Assembly: GCF_014805685.1 (NCBI RefSeq)
Contig: NC_060884.1
Span: forward strand, 19,597,856 to 19,661,855
DNA: 64,000 nt
DNA from: Silurus meridionalis
Taxonomy: Eukaryota > Chordata > Actinopteri > Siluriformes > Siluridae
Direction: 5' to 3'
This document shows positions 24,801-33,260 of the stretch, in pieces; position 1 is the stretch's first letter, and every line of letters begins with the position of its first letter. The notes below the pieces were generated by a model, which worked only from the letters and a program-made list of their open reading frames with translations, had not been told where the DNA came from and did no database searches. The position numbers and the translations under genes are program-made.

Positions 24801-26385
24801 AATACAATCTGTCTAAATCCCTACTAAATCCCTAACGAGTCATCACGTTAATACTTTTAATAATGTTTACATGACATAAAACTAATTAAAGGAAATCTAG
24901 TCAACAGGGCTGACTGGATTAGTCATTGAGGACTTTCTCACAGATCTTGATTGATCTAGGTATTAGTCAGAACAACAGTGATTCTCATGTCTTAATGAGA
25001 TCGAGCCGGTGGTGAGACAGAGCCTGTCACGGATGGACTTTTTACTACCGTTTTTTTAAATTTGGGCAGTAATGTTTTTTTTTCCATTGACTATCTTGCT
25101 AATGTAGAGGTATATCAGGTATGTTGAGTGGAATTAAAACGAATTCTCAAAAAAAAAAAAGAACATTTGCGGGTAAATAATAGATCTTCTGGATAGTTTT
25201 GGTTAATTGATATGGAAAAATAAACGATATTTCAGTTTATGTAGGTGTGAAGCTAAAAGGTTTTTAAAGGCAATCAGACAGTTAGATGGATTTTCAGAGA
25301 TGTTCTTCAGCATCCGTAGAAATGACAGATTGAGAGCGGGAAATGATTTTGCTTGTGCATATGGATTTTCCTCGTGCACCAGCGCTTGTGTTTCGCACAG
25401 TGGATATTTTGTTTATAACCACCACATCAATTACAGCTGCAATGTGTCATGTGTGCGAACGTTAATAAAGCACGGGTTTTTCAAGATACACAACCCAAAT
25501 AACAGCCACGTGCCCAGTCTGTTCTTGCGATCTGCATCACCCTAAAACTATGACTTTAACTAACTTTTTGAAGAATTAAGTCGTTCAGAAAACATGCATG
25601 CTTCTTTTGGTTTATATGAAGCATACTACGTAATTAAACAGTATGTTTATTTACTTTAACCAAACAAATATAAAAAAAATAAAAACAATCCCTCCTCAGC
25701 ATGAATAAGAGCTTTACACACACTAGATGGATTTTTAGAGCTGTTCTTCAGCATCCCTAGAAATGACAGATTGATAGATTGTGAGCTTTGTCTACCTTAA
25801 GGCATCAATAGACCTAGTATTGCCACCACAGTTGTGTTTTGTGGGATGTCGTCGAACCTAATCATACTGAAATTCTGCTCTTTTCGTATATGTGCATTTA
25901 GTAGTGTATTTTTTTTCCCCTCTCTTATTTTCCACACATTAAAAATAGTTTTAAGTTGGCCTCATTTACTCAGTAAAACCTGTTTTCCAGCTGTATTTCT
26001 GAAGGAAATAATTGTCAAATCCGTTTTTAATTTACTCTGCAGGGTTTTCATTATAGTGGCAAAGGAAATTGGAGTGGAGAAGTGGAAATTTTATGCAGAT
26101 CAATTTGGCTTTATTCGATGCTATTTGCATTCGTGTTCTATGAAGCACTTGGATGTTTAACTCGGTTTTTGAATTTGTGTTGTTTTACAAGTGCAGTATT
26201 TTATAAGATGTAGACTGATTAAGCCAAGGTTAATGAATGAGAAATAAGGTAATTTTTTTGTTTGTTTGTACCACACATTGGCTGCTTTCTTTGACTATTA
26301 CTAACACTGTTTTCTAAAGACGCTTCTTTTTTCTTACAGAAAGTGCAGAGGCAGAGAGAGCGGTACAGAAAAAAGGAAAATATGA
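6526..26385 (+). CDS. rad18: rad18, E3 ubiquitin-protein ligase RAD18 (3' part, 8 exons)
   Basis: Join 6526-6863, 8341-8440, 9993-10174, 12904-12974, 13088-13148, 19516-19638, 20036-20171, 26340-26385. All junctions are GT-AG and keep one frame, giving 352 residues (the first from a split codon) and a TGA stop. In fragment numbering, a UBZ4 finger (C116, C119, H131, C135; spacing C-x2-C-x11-H-x3-C) is followed by a SAP domain (about 160-197), the RAD6-binding helical region (about 208-270) and a Ser-rich tail. This order and the exon sequences match vertebrate RAD18. In that family the RAD6-RAD18 complex monoubiquitinates PCNA in the nucleus to start translesion synthesis; UBZ4 binds ubiquitin and SAP binds DNA. 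The N-terminal RING (roughly the first 100 residues of the human 495-residue protein) is missing because its exons are not in the window. Identity is confident; exact edges rest on frame and family fit. Confidence 0.95.
6864..8340 (+). other. rad18 intron between in-window exons 1 and 2
   Basis: Contains a Tc1-type terminus at 7485-7515 (see separate entry) and 300 bp after it of moderately complex sequence that may belong to the same relic. Nothing else is recognised. Confidence 0.6.
7485..7515 (+). mobile_element. Tc1-like terminal sequence (relic)
   Basis: ATACAGTTGAGGTCATAAAG closely resembles the terminus ACAGTTGAGGTCAAAAGTTT of a fish Tc1-like family. The matching end was not located. 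Confidence 0.45.
8341..8440 (+). CDS. rad18: rad18 in-window exon 2: UBZ4 ubiquitin-binding zinc finger
   Basis: The acceptor is TATCTTACAG at 8340. The exon encodes VECPVCGVGVSQQHINKHL and then DTCLARGEKKDSLR. The zinc ligands are C-x2-C and H-x3-C, the UBZ4 (RAD18) pattern. The donor (AGAAG|GTTTGG) is weak, but this boundary is the one that keeps frame with the SAP exon and fits the family (SLR followed by S). Confidence 0.95.
8441..9992 (+). other. rad18 intron between in-window exons 2 and 3
   Basis: No repeat family named. The part at 9480-9800 is less A+T-rich and free of simple repeats, so it could be constrained non-coding DNA. This is a composition impression only. Confidence 0.4.
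9993..10174 (+). CDS. rad18: rad18 in-window exon 3: SAP DNA-binding domain
   Basis: The acceptor is GCCATGTCAG at 9992. The exon encodes a basic lead-in (CRKRRPMAKLVYNLL), the SAP helix-turn-helix (GELKRRLRECHLSTQGSRDQ) and the highly conserved stretch IRRHQEFTHIYNAQCDALNP. SAP domains bind DNA and help target RAD18 to forks. The donor TTAA|GTACAT is a poor match to consensus, but it gives a Ser split codon and an ungapped join to the next exon. Confidence 0.95.
11158..11182 (+). repeat. Short (TA)n tract
   Basis: About twelve TA units in the intron. Confidence 0.85.
11300..12661 (+). mobile_element. hAT-like non-autonomous element, copy 2
   Basis: The left part (CTTCGTTTAGTCTATTTAG, GGGGAGAAAACAGCGAGG, CAGACCGACAACATGGTTAC) is the reverse complement of 43790-44310. 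The right end AATTGATAGCTGCAGCCCTA is the mirror of the start of copy 3 (43377). Ends of the type AGGGCTGCAACTA...GATTA are known from hAT elements of fish. No transposase frame is left. A SINE head (12445-12520) sits inside it. Confidence 0.65.
12445..12520 (+). mobile_element. tRNA-headed SINE, head only (copy 4)
   Basis: GGGATAGCTCAGTGGGTAAG (A box) and GGGTTCAAACCTC (B box) have tRNA spacing, but the 3' half has no acceptor-stem partner, and it is inside a transposon copy. It is read as a SINE fragment, not a tRNA gene. Confidence 0.6.
12904..12974 (+). CDS. rad18: rad18 in-window exon 4: start of RAD6-binding region
   Basis: The acceptor is TTCTGACAG at 12903 and the donor is CCT|GTAAGT, a strong site. 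The 71-nt exon encodes EDIAKEVENNEKTRNQLKSE plus SKP. The ENxEKTR core matches the human helix that leads into the RAD6-binding domain. It ends in phase 0. Confidence 0.92.
13088..13148 (+). CDS. rad18: rad18 in-window exon 5: RAD6-binding region
   Basis: This 61-nt exon follows a 113-bp intron (12975-13087), the shortest in the gene. The acceptor is TTTTTGCAG and the donor ATC|GTAAGT. It encodes VILINKNHKVEEIEQLHSDY. The IEQLHSDYR part (Arg completed by the next exon) matches the IDEIHSKYR helix of human RAD18. Confidence 0.92.
14055..14130 (+). repeat. DNA-transposon terminus (GGACAAAAGTATTGGGACACC type)
   Basis: TTATGGACAAAAGTATTGGG followed by ACACCTGACT is the reverse complement of the ends at 31180-31207 and 54233-54265. 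Only the terminus is present. Tc1/mariner-like origin is inferred. Confidence 0.55.
14598..14730 (+). repeat. Dispersed intronic repeat, copy 1
   Basis: AGTGGATTATTCTTCTGTAG, TTTTACCATTGCAATTTGCC and CAGTTAATACATATTAATTT recur at 16840-16972 in the same orientation with about 90% identity by eye. Confidence 0.75.
16840..16972 (+). repeat. Dispersed intronic repeat, copy 2
   Basis: Second copy of the block at 14598-14730, in direct orientation and 2.2 kb away. After the shared ATTTATATTTTATTA the two diverge. Confidence 0.75.
17493..18097 (+). mobile_element. Nested hAT (Charlie-type) relic with a BED-like zinc-finger frame
   Basis: The left end is CAGGGGTGTGAAACTCAGTG. The right end (CAATTAAGTTTG) seems to lack its last bases. 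The octamer ACATAGAT borders both sides (17485-17492 and 18098-18105). The interior GGCCCGCGAGATGATTTTAT block is typical of hAT relics. It carries the frame 17626-17838. Confidence 0.65.
17626..17838 (+). pseudogene. hAT transposase N-terminal fragment (zinc-finger-like)
   Basis: A 70-residue open frame with GKHVCLICGANVAVIKELNL followed by RRNYETKH, that is C-x2-C and a downstream H pair. This pattern is shared by hAT-derived proteins such as GTF2IRD2-like and ZBED-like families. The catalytic domain is missing, so this is a dead remnant. Confidence 0.6.
19516..19638 (+). CDS. rad18: rad18 in-window exon 6: end of RAD6-binding region
   Basis: The acceptor is TGCTCTTCTTAG at 19515 and the donor AGCG|GTAAGG. 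It encodes KQHSSEFSRLIAQVRGRL and then a polar stretch with IKQE (19593-19604), a consensus SUMO-acceptor motif. The SEF-LI-Q-R helix is shared with human RAD18. The preceding intron is 6.4 kb and holds the nested hAT insertions. Confidence 0.92.
20036..20171 (+). CDS. rad18: rad18 in-window exon 7: Ser/Thr-rich C-terminal region
   Basis: The acceptor is TTTGTCTTTCAG at 20035 and the donor GCAG|GTAAAT. The exon encodes a Ser/Thr/Pro-rich segment with an acidic-hydrophobic patch (NTVIEVGS) and SPSPTLSEVSVS. It sits where human RAD18 has its Ser-rich polymerase-eta-binding and DDK-phosphorylated S-box. Sequence similarity to human is low here, so the placement rests on frame and order. Confidence 0.82.
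20985..21508 (+). repeat. Degenerate DNA-transposon relic
   Basis: CAGTTAGATTGAGGTCTGGG and the following 150 bp resemble the interior of fish DNA transposons with the GGTCAGAGCTC region seen at 30960-31010. No ends were found. Confidence 0.4.
21509..21640 (+). mobile_element. Tc1-like terminal region
   Basis: ACAGTATCTCTCAAAAGTGA followed by GTACACCCCT is a Tc1-type fish terminus. A subterminal repeat AAAAGTGAGTACACCCTAAT follows at 21611. Confidence 0.65.
22195..22336 (+). mobile_element. tRNA-headed SINE fragment, copy 3
   Basis: GGGGCTCAGTGTTTAAGGCC, GTGTTCAAGCCCCAGTG and TTGAGCCCTTTAGCAAGACC match the head of the SINE family. The 3' part is replaced by a poly(A) run (22319-22336). Confidence 0.65.
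23093..23404 (-). other. Unassigned 103-codon open frame antisense in the last rad18 intron
   Basis: Starts ATG-AAs MATDRAPDAKKTINQIVP and has normal composition, with a basic stretch RMGRKKKRLPSY. No family is recognised, no splice or poly(A) context is evident, and a frame this long can arise by chance in 64 kb. It is probably not a gene. Confidence 0.15.
25282..25338 (+). repeat. 57-bp direct repeat, left copy
   Basis: TAGATGGATTTTCAGAGATG followed by TTCTTCAGCATCC recurs at 25724-25780, flanking the duplicated block. Confidence 0.8.
25353..25723 (+). repeat. Duplicated block, copy 1 (in rad18 last intron)
   Basis: GCTTGTGCATATGGA through TTTACACACACT is nearly identical to 27509-27907 (about 98% over most of it), in direct orientation. 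It ends inside what is, in the other copy, the 3' part of a Tc1-like element. Confidence 0.9.
25724..25780 (+). repeat. 57-bp direct repeat, right copy
   Basis: TAGATGGATTTTTAGAGCTG followed by TTCTTCAGCATCCCTAG is the second copy of 25282-25338, with about four mismatches. Confidence 0.8.
26340..26385 (+). CDS. rad18: rad18 in-window exon 8: C-terminus and stop
   Basis: After the acceptor at 26339 the frame gives R(split)-KCRGRESGTEKRKI and then TGA at 26383-26385. A short basic tail fits the basic end of human RAD18. This exon is supported by frame, by the strong acceptor and by the downstream poly(A) signal, not by strong sequence conservation. Confidence 0.75.
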
Positions 26386-26478
26386 TCTCGTCATCTCTGT
26401 GCTCATCCGAAACATGCAGTTTGACACCCAGAAGTGCAATAGTAAAGATTTGGGAGATCTATAATAGGATATACTGTA

Positions 26479-26484
26479 AATAAA
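26479..26484 (+). promoter_or_regulatory. Probable rad18 poly(A) signal
   Basis: AATAAA lies 94 nt after the TGA, so the 3' UTR would be short (about 110-120 nt). It is the first canonical hexamer after the stop. T-rich DNA follows at 26555-26600, within the range of a downstream element, but cleavage cannot be placed by eye. Confidence 0.5.
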
Positions 26485-26739
26485 AGCCCAAGGCTGGTGA
26501 TGGTTGTATTTTAGTCAGTAGGAATAGAATTAAAAGTGTGTGTAGTGTTTTCATCTTTTTTATTCTTTCTCTCGTTTTCTTATTGTCCCCTCTCACTTTT
26601 CTCCCATGTTGTGCTAGGAAACCTTGGGTTCTGGCATTTGTATGGTATGCGACACATACCACCTACCTAAATATTGTTGCAGACCAAGTTAGCAACAGTA
26701 TTCCCTAATGGCAGTGGTGTTTTTCAGCATATGCCACAG

Positions 26740-27030
26740 TGAAAATTGTTCGAGAATGGCTTGAGGAACATGACAAGTGTTGCTTGATGGGATTTAAATC
26801 TGGCATTTGAAGGCCAAGTCATCTGTGGGACTTGCTGGACAAACCAGTCAAATCCATAAGTGCTCCATTATGCAACAGGTTTTAAAGGATCTGCTGACGT
26901 CTTGGTGCCAGAGACCGCAGCACACTTTCAGAGGTCTTGTGGAGTTCATGCCCTAATGGATCAAAGCTGTTTTGGCAGTACAGGGGGAACTAGACAATAT
27001 GAGGCAGGTGCATTTAAAGTTCTGCCCGAG
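26740..27030 (+). mobile_element. Tc1-like transposase 3' fragment
   Basis: The blocks ATCTGTGGGACTTGCTGGAC, AAAGGATCTGCTGACGTCTT, CTTTCAGAGGTCTTGTGGAG and AGGGGGAACTAGACAATATG match the C-terminal coding end of an abundant fish Tc1-like transposase. Frame breaks make it non-functional. Its position just beyond the rad18 3' end marks the start of the intergenic region. Confidence 0.75.
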
Positions 27031-27508
27031 CAGTGTGCACACATAAGATTGAATAAAATAGCATAACTTGCTAAATAATGTGATATGGTGATGCAAAAGT
27101 ATAACAAATGTTATCTAAAAATGATATATACATATCTAAAATTAGGCAGCATGATTTGTTGTTCTTTAGAATGACAAGAAAGAATTACTAATGGTTTTAA
27201 AAGGGAACGGCAACTTATTTTTTGTAGCATTGAATTAATGTAAAAACAACTGTGTCAACAAAAAACACAGATTTCTAAAAGACAATGTGCTAACAGCCCA
27301 GGAATGCGAAGGCTAGCCTGTAACAACTGGTAAAGAGGAGTGATGAAAAAGATGAGAACATGTAACTTTAGTAACACTGGCAGGCAGCCGATCAAGCTAA
27401 TGATATTTGAAGTTCCAGTCAGTCTGTTTGGGCCTGCACACTGCCGGCATAAAGAAAACAAAGAGTGTTCATGCAAGCAGGCGCAATAGTTAAGAAGCAG
27501 TTTCGGAT

Positions 27509-27907
27509 GCTTGTGCATATGGACTTTTCCTCGTGCACCAGCGCTTGTGTTTCGCACAGTGGATATCTTGTTTATAACCACCACATCAATTACAGCTGCA
27601 ATGTGTCGTGTGCGAACGTTAATAAAGCACGGGTTTTTCAAGATACACAACCCAAATAACAGCCACGTGCCCAGTCTGTTCTTGCGATCTGCATCACCCT
27701 AAAACTATGACTTTAACTAACTTTTTGAAGAATTAAGTCGTTTAGAAAACATGCATGCTTCTTTTGGTTTATATGAAGCATACTACGTAATTAAACAGTA
27801 TGTTTATTTACTTTACCCAAACAAATTTAAAAGAAAATGTACAAATGTTAAACTTTATTTTCATAAAACAATCCCTCCTCAGCATGAATAAGAGCTTTAC
27901 ACACACT
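27509..27907 (+). repeat. Duplicated block, copy 2
   Basis: Direct copy of 25353-25723. It has about 28 extra bases near its end (around 27838-27866) and continues without a break into the Tc1-like fragment that follows. Confidence 0.9.
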
Positions 27908-28110
27908 TGGCACCTGGATGGTTCCTTTCTTCAAACACTCAGCTGAAATACTTTGCCATGTCTCTTGTAAAACTTTTTTAGAGGTGCTCTTTGTTAGTTG
28001 AATATTCCTTTCTGGGTTTGTGATCCAGTTCATCTCAGAGCAGTTCAACAGGATTTGAGTCTGGTGACTGGGCAGGCCAATCCGTGATAGCTAACATTCT
28101 AGATGCCTGT
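27868..28110 (-). mobile_element. Tc1-like transposase C-terminal fragment
   Basis: Reading on the minus strand gives a degenerate SPDSNP motif (28040-28080) and then KKVLQETWQSISAECLKKGT and IQVPSVCKALIHAEEGLF. This is the usual C-terminal end of Tc1-type transposases. The rest of the element is absent. Confidence 0.75.
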
Positions 28111-28422
28111 TTATATACCTCTAAATACTGCTTGCTGATTTTGGACATATGCTTTGTATAGTTCAATAAGCTGCAAGCCAGACAGAATTGAATGCATTCA
28201 AGTTTGGAATAGTAGCCATGTTGGTATTCCTTTCACCAGTTAACTTTTATGTAATGAGTTTGCATGTTCTTCAAACAGAACCTTGTAAAGTGCAATGTAG
28301 CTACATGTATTTATTTAATAACATAAATAAATCCTAATTAAACCTACTGTTCTTGTTGATTTTTTTAATGTAAAAAAAATGGTTAAGTTACTTAATTTGT
28401 TGTATATAAAAGATAAAACAAC

Positions 28423-29356
28423 TACCGTAATTTCTGGACTATTAAGCGCACTCAAATATAAGCTGCACCCACTGAATTTTACATAGATTTTTATTTTGAA
28501 CATAAATAAGCCGCACCTGTCTACACTGAAACTAATGAACTTTACACAGGCTTTAATGAAAGACAGTGTCTGTTATACGGTGTAACGGGTGAAATATTTT
28601 GTGGCTCCTTTAAGAGCAGAGCAGTATTTTGGGAATAGCCTGCCGCCGCATTTTTCCGGTATTACTGCATATGTGCAAGACCGAGGAATATGTCCTTATT
28701 ATTTTCTGATGCTTATTTCTTTGACTAACCCGTAACGCTCTTGCCAAGAAAAAATAAAAAAGCACGAGTTTTGGAAACCTGTCTGTGCTTGTATGATTTC
28801 TGTTGCAACGGGAGTTAGTGAGCTCTCCCTTCACCCTGACTCAAATACGTTACGACTTGTATCTAAACAGTAGCCGACCAAGAAAGTCATTGTTCACTGT
28901 CTTCCTCCTTACTTTTACAACAATTTCTCTCTAGAGTTTTTTTTTTTGCCATCGTCATGCGTTTAAAAATCACCATCGGTGAAGCTTTTCTACCGATGCC
29001 GTGCCGCTCAGAACACAGGTGAAGTGCGTTTTTTTTCATGCCCGGTTGTTTTCAGCGTGATGAATGATTCGCATTTCCTGTTGCCAGTCCGAGTAAACAG
29101 CAGATCAAACGTCAGAGGAACCTCATCCATATTTACGATGTGGTGCGGCCCGATTCAGCGGGAGCGTGATTTAATATAAAGAGTTTCATTGGTTCACCAA
29201 TTTTATTGGTCTAATGTTATGGTGCTCAGTTTTTTGGCGTGAAGTTTGTGAAACCGGAAAAACCCAGGAAAAATCCATAAATAAGCTGCTTTGTTTAAGT
29301 CGCGGGGTTCGAACCGTGGGAAAAAAGTAGCGGCTTATAGTCCGGAAAATACGGTA
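28423..29356 (-). mobile_element. Pogo-like DNA transposon, complete ends, internally deleted
   Basis: TIRs TACCGTAATTTCTGGACTAT (28423) and, inverted, TAGTCCGGAAAATACGGTA (ending 29356) bound 934 bp, with TA at each edge as expected for a pogo/mariner insertion. The minus strand holds a remnant of the DDE domain (29140-28985: NMDEVPLTFD-type start, then the TTG-EK region with frame breaks). It lacks the DNA-binding domain and most of the transposase, so it is non-autonomous. Confidence 0.85.
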
Positions 29357-29399
29357 GATAAAAGAATAGGTGTTTCCAAACATTTGACAGGCACTGCGT

Positions 29400-30830
29400 A
29401 TATGTTGCATTTTAGAATTTCATTTTTATGTACTTGAATTTTGAAACTTTGGTGTATGTGCTTTTATTGAAATCATTATTAGGCATATTCCCTCATTCAC
29501 ATTCACACTTCCAGGTTTTTACCTGCTTTGCATTTTTATTCTTATTCTCCAGTGTTGCATTTTTGCCCCAAACCATGTTTCTTTAACTGCCTCATTGACA
29601 TTTGAATGCCGCATGCTTCATTTTATTACAATACTGATTCCTAATCAGTTATGATGGTCATATCAAAATGCATAAAAAAATCACAGAGGATCCATTTAAT
29701 GCTGTGTGGTTGAGGTCTACAGTATTTGAGTTTCAGTGTTGTACACTATATAGTTTGTTAGTGACCACAAAACAGGCTTTGGAATCACATAACAGTGAGG
29801 TTTATCTCTTTACCCTGCACTTTATCGTGCTTGTTAGCCATTGGAAATAATCACATTGGCTTTAAGCAGGATTATGCAATGGGATTTGTCCAATTACTGT
29901 GATTGGTGAAAAGCATTCTTCTGTTCCAATGCCAAATCAACTTTTTTTTAATATAATGAACTGTACACTGACTTTGGATCCTTTAAATACAGTTTGTGAC
30001 ATAGTTAACACATTTGCTGTTTATTCTGTCTTTTTATTTAATCTGTTTTTCACCCAGCTCAGACAGGGTATTATATAGTGCTAATATAGATTAAGCATGT
30101 GTGTTTATGACATGATTGGCAGTTATTAGTGTTTGCACAACCACTGTCAGTGAATACACTGTCTATATAGTCCTTAATTCTTCATGCTTTCTATCTATTT
30201 TAGGTCTCTAGGGTTGAGGACAGTCAGGTTTTGAAGAGTTTGTTAGATACTTTTAAAGCTACTTTTTTCTTTTAAAGCAGCAACAAAAAGTAGTATTATT
30301 GGATGGCCGTGTGCACTGCTGTAGGAATATATAATTAATCACCTTCAGTTGAACAGTGACTGTATGCTAATACTATTTTGAAGAGATTTCTATGAAAATA
30401 GAAGTGTTTGTTCTTATTTTAGCTTGTTGAAATTCTGCTGCTTGTGTTTTTATTGCACTTAATGAGTTTTCACACGAAATCCCAGAATTGTCACAGGAGA
30501 CACACATACGCACAAGTTTATTTAACAGGATTGGTCTTCTTGAAGAGTATCAGCACTTTTTATTCTATGTCTGAACTGGATGTGATTGAGCGACTCTCTG
30601 TGTCGTTCCGTCACTATTTTCTGAAGCCGGTCCACTGCCGAGCTGCCGCCCGATGTGCTGCAACACCTTTTCAGCACGGATGGTAAATGAGCCTCCCTAT
30701 TTTCTAGCAACGTTTGACAGTTTCTTGTGGCGGTTTGTCTTTCCCATATCAGTCTCCTGATGGGTGGGTGTCTGTCACAGCACTACAAGTAACTACGGCT
30801 CCTGTGAGGTACCGTGTTCTAGCATTGTAT
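29400..30830. other. Intergenic, no feature recognised
   Basis: A+T-rich DNA without recognised repeats or exons. A short G+C-richer island lies at 30560-30690 (see findings). Confidence 0.5.
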
Positions 30831-30835
30831 GTGAG

Positions 30836-31207
30836 ATGTCTGGAGTTTAAACATCCAATTCCACATTTAGTTTACATTTGCTGTTCTTATAATCTCCACT
30901 CTGGGATGTGGTGAGGAGGCCCGGGGTGCAGCTTTCAGTTAGAGGTCAGCGTTCCAGTTCACCCCATAAGTGTTCAGTATGGCTGAGATCAGAGCTCTAT
31001 AGCAGGTTACTCAAGATCTTTTACTCCAACCCATGTAAACGATATCTTCATTGAGCTGATGTTATGCACAGGCGCATTGTTATGCTGGAACAGGCTGCCG
31101 CAGCCAAAGACATCCTATACAATTGCGTGTTGTGGTTGTCACAGTTTAGAGAAGAACCACATATGGCTGAAAAAAGTCAGGTGTCCCAATACTTTTGTCC
31201 ATATAGT
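30836..31207 (+). mobile_element. DNA-transposon relic with GTCCCAATACTTTTGTCCATA end
   Basis: GGTCAGCGTTCCAGTTCACC, GATCAGAGCTCTATAGCAGG, CATCCTATACAATTGCGTG and the end AGGTGTCCCAATACTTTTGT are shared with 50795-51275 and 53920-54271. Tc1/mariner-like affiliation is inferred. Confidence 0.65.
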
Positions 31208-31521
31208 GTACAGTCAACCACCTGATATTTTGAATTTGCGGCTCGGAAAATTCACTGGTTCTCATTTGGAATCTAACTAACAGCAATTTTTCGGATTTTC
31301 TTAAAATTCGTGGGAATCCGCAGTGGGTCCGAATGTTCAGGAATGTTAGGAATAACATTTTAAACTGTGTATTTGGTCAAATACTGTACACATTTTTAAA
31401 GTGACATAATGTCTAGATGAATTTACTAAGGTACCATATGGGTGTGTCCAAAATTCTCAGATTTTCTGAACTCGCGGCAGGTCTTAGAACGTAACCCCCG
31501 CAAGTTCCGGGGGACCACCGT
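31208..31521 (+). mobile_element. Short TIR DNA transposon (ACAGT...CCGCAA...GGGGGACCACCGTG)
   Basis: The left end is ACAGTCAACCACCTGATATT and the right end CGCAAGTTCCGGGGGACCAC. These are imperfect inverted repeats, and GCGGC/CCCCCGC blocks occur near both ends. It abuts the preceding relic. It has no coding capacity, and the superfamily is uncertain. Confidence 0.5.
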
Positions 31522-32929
31522 GGTTCACTTTTTAGTGGACAACCAAGCTTGCTTTGGATAAACAATTAGGCTATAATAGAGTGCTTGTGCAAAATTACTG
31601 GCCTGCAAAATCATTGTCACAGCGTTCAATTGTACTCTGTAGCATCAACTTCAAGGTGTAAACACTCGGCCACTTTCAAGTGTATCGGAATCACAGATAC
31701 TCTTGACCAGCTGCTGTTTTTTGCAAACTGGATTGCCAGCTTTAGTTGCACAGTTGTTTAACAGCTCTCGATCTCTCTCTTGTTTGTTGTGTATAATTTA
31801 TGCAGAAAGGGCAGCTTGCTCTCCCTAGCGATCTCTCCTACTGTGAGAAGACCGAGCACAATGTCTGTTCTGCTCTGTTAAATTGTGTTTCACCAAAAAA
31901 ACCAAACTTACATAATACATAGATCCCATACATAATCCTTAACATTTAAATGGATTTGCTGCTTCTTAATTACACCTAAACCTGTTTAAAGCCTCATCAG
32001 GCTTTTAGGGTTGTACTAATATATAGTATGTAACATTGGGATGCTCTGGTTTGTTAAACTATTCACTCTCGTCTGCGTTATCCTCCCCTGTTACAGTTAA
32101 GTGATTTTATTATTCAGGATTATACTGTCAAATTTCATGGCCACGTTTGAATGTAAGGCCATCGTAATTTTCAACATGTACATTTTTCTACTTGTTGTCC
32201 TTGTCACATACTTCCACAGTCTCTTCTCCTAGTCTAAGCAGTGTCGCTGTTTATGCCGCTCAGATTTTTTCTTTTCCCTACTCAGATTTGCTTGGCACCT
32301 GCTCAAAATTATGCAGTAATCATCTTTTATTTTATTTTTTTTGCAAACCTTAAAAACTTGGCATTTTACAACTTTCAAAACGTAAGCACCTGTAAATCCC
32401 TTTAAACACAATAATTGAACGATAGGTATACACCTTTCTCTCATTCCTTTTCCCAGTTCACCCCCGAGCTTCAAGCCTTCAAATCAGCAGTGTGTTTAAA
32501 AAAAAAAAAAAAGAAAGAAAGAAAAAAAAAATCAAAACACCTTACTGGTATGCATGGTATAACTTGTCCATCACAATCTGTGCCGCCTACTCGCTTTGTT
32601 GTTCCACCATAGTTAATGTAATAAAGTACCAGAACCCTTTTTTATTTATTAATAACCTATCACCAATTTTTTTTTCCCCTTGAAAACACTTCAGCCCACG
32701 GTTTCTGATTATACATTACATTTTTCACAACACTTATAACAAATGTCCTGCAGGAACTCACACCAATTGAAAAACAAGCAACAATTATTCATATTATTTA
32801 GATTTATGAATGGCACAGAATTGAGACTATAAGAAGCGATGCAATCCCTGATTATGCCATTATCGCTTTGTTTAAGGAAACCTTCTATAAAATGGCTCTT
32901 AACACATTCGTTTGCCTCAGGCTCTGTGC
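31522..32929. other. Intergenic, no gene recognised
   Basis: Unremarkable A+T-rich DNA with a poly(A)/GAAA low-complexity run at 32499-32532. Confidence 0.5.
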
Positions 32930-33260
32930 CATTACATGCAGAAAACGGCTGCAGTCACAACAAATCAGATTTAGATCCTGCTGATGTAAATATCTATCGG
33001 CCAATCTAGAACTCACTTCTGATCGTTAAACCTTTTGGAAAGAAGCAGTGCCACCCAAGTGCAGGGAACAGATATCTTTTTGAACACTTTCAATCAGATT
33101 TCCATCACCACTTCAGCACTGAGACTAATCATCTGTGGCTCCTTAACACATTACCTGTTTTTGACTTTTGGCCTTGTGTTCTCTTTGCACCATATTTGGT
33201 CTGTCTTTTTTTGGCTTGTATTACCCTTAATGGTTCATGTCCAGACTTAGATATACAACC
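32930..33260 (+). mobile_element. L2/CR1-type reverse transcriptase fragment (degenerate)
   Basis: Translation shows DPADVNIYRPI, a stop, and then FEHFQSDFHHHFSTE. These correspond to the NYRPIS and QSGFR-HHSTE blocks of L2-clade reverse transcriptases. Stops and frame shifts mark it as a relic. Confidence 0.6.

Larger units (their letters stand above)
20172..26339 (+). other. Last intron of rad18 (6.2 kb)
   Basis: Runs from the GTAAAT donor to the TTTTTTCTTACAG acceptor. It holds Tc1-type TIR sequence near 21509-21640, a tRNA-SINE fragment (22195-22336), an unassigned antisense open frame (23093-23404) and the first copy of a duplicated block (25353-25723). No further rad18 exon was recognised, though a short alternative exon could be missed. 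Confidence 0.7.

Noticed and set aside
25207..25545. 112-codon frame as an alternative rad18 exon
   Set aside because: It lies across the duplicated block, whose second copy outside the gene has the same frame; no similarity to RAD18.
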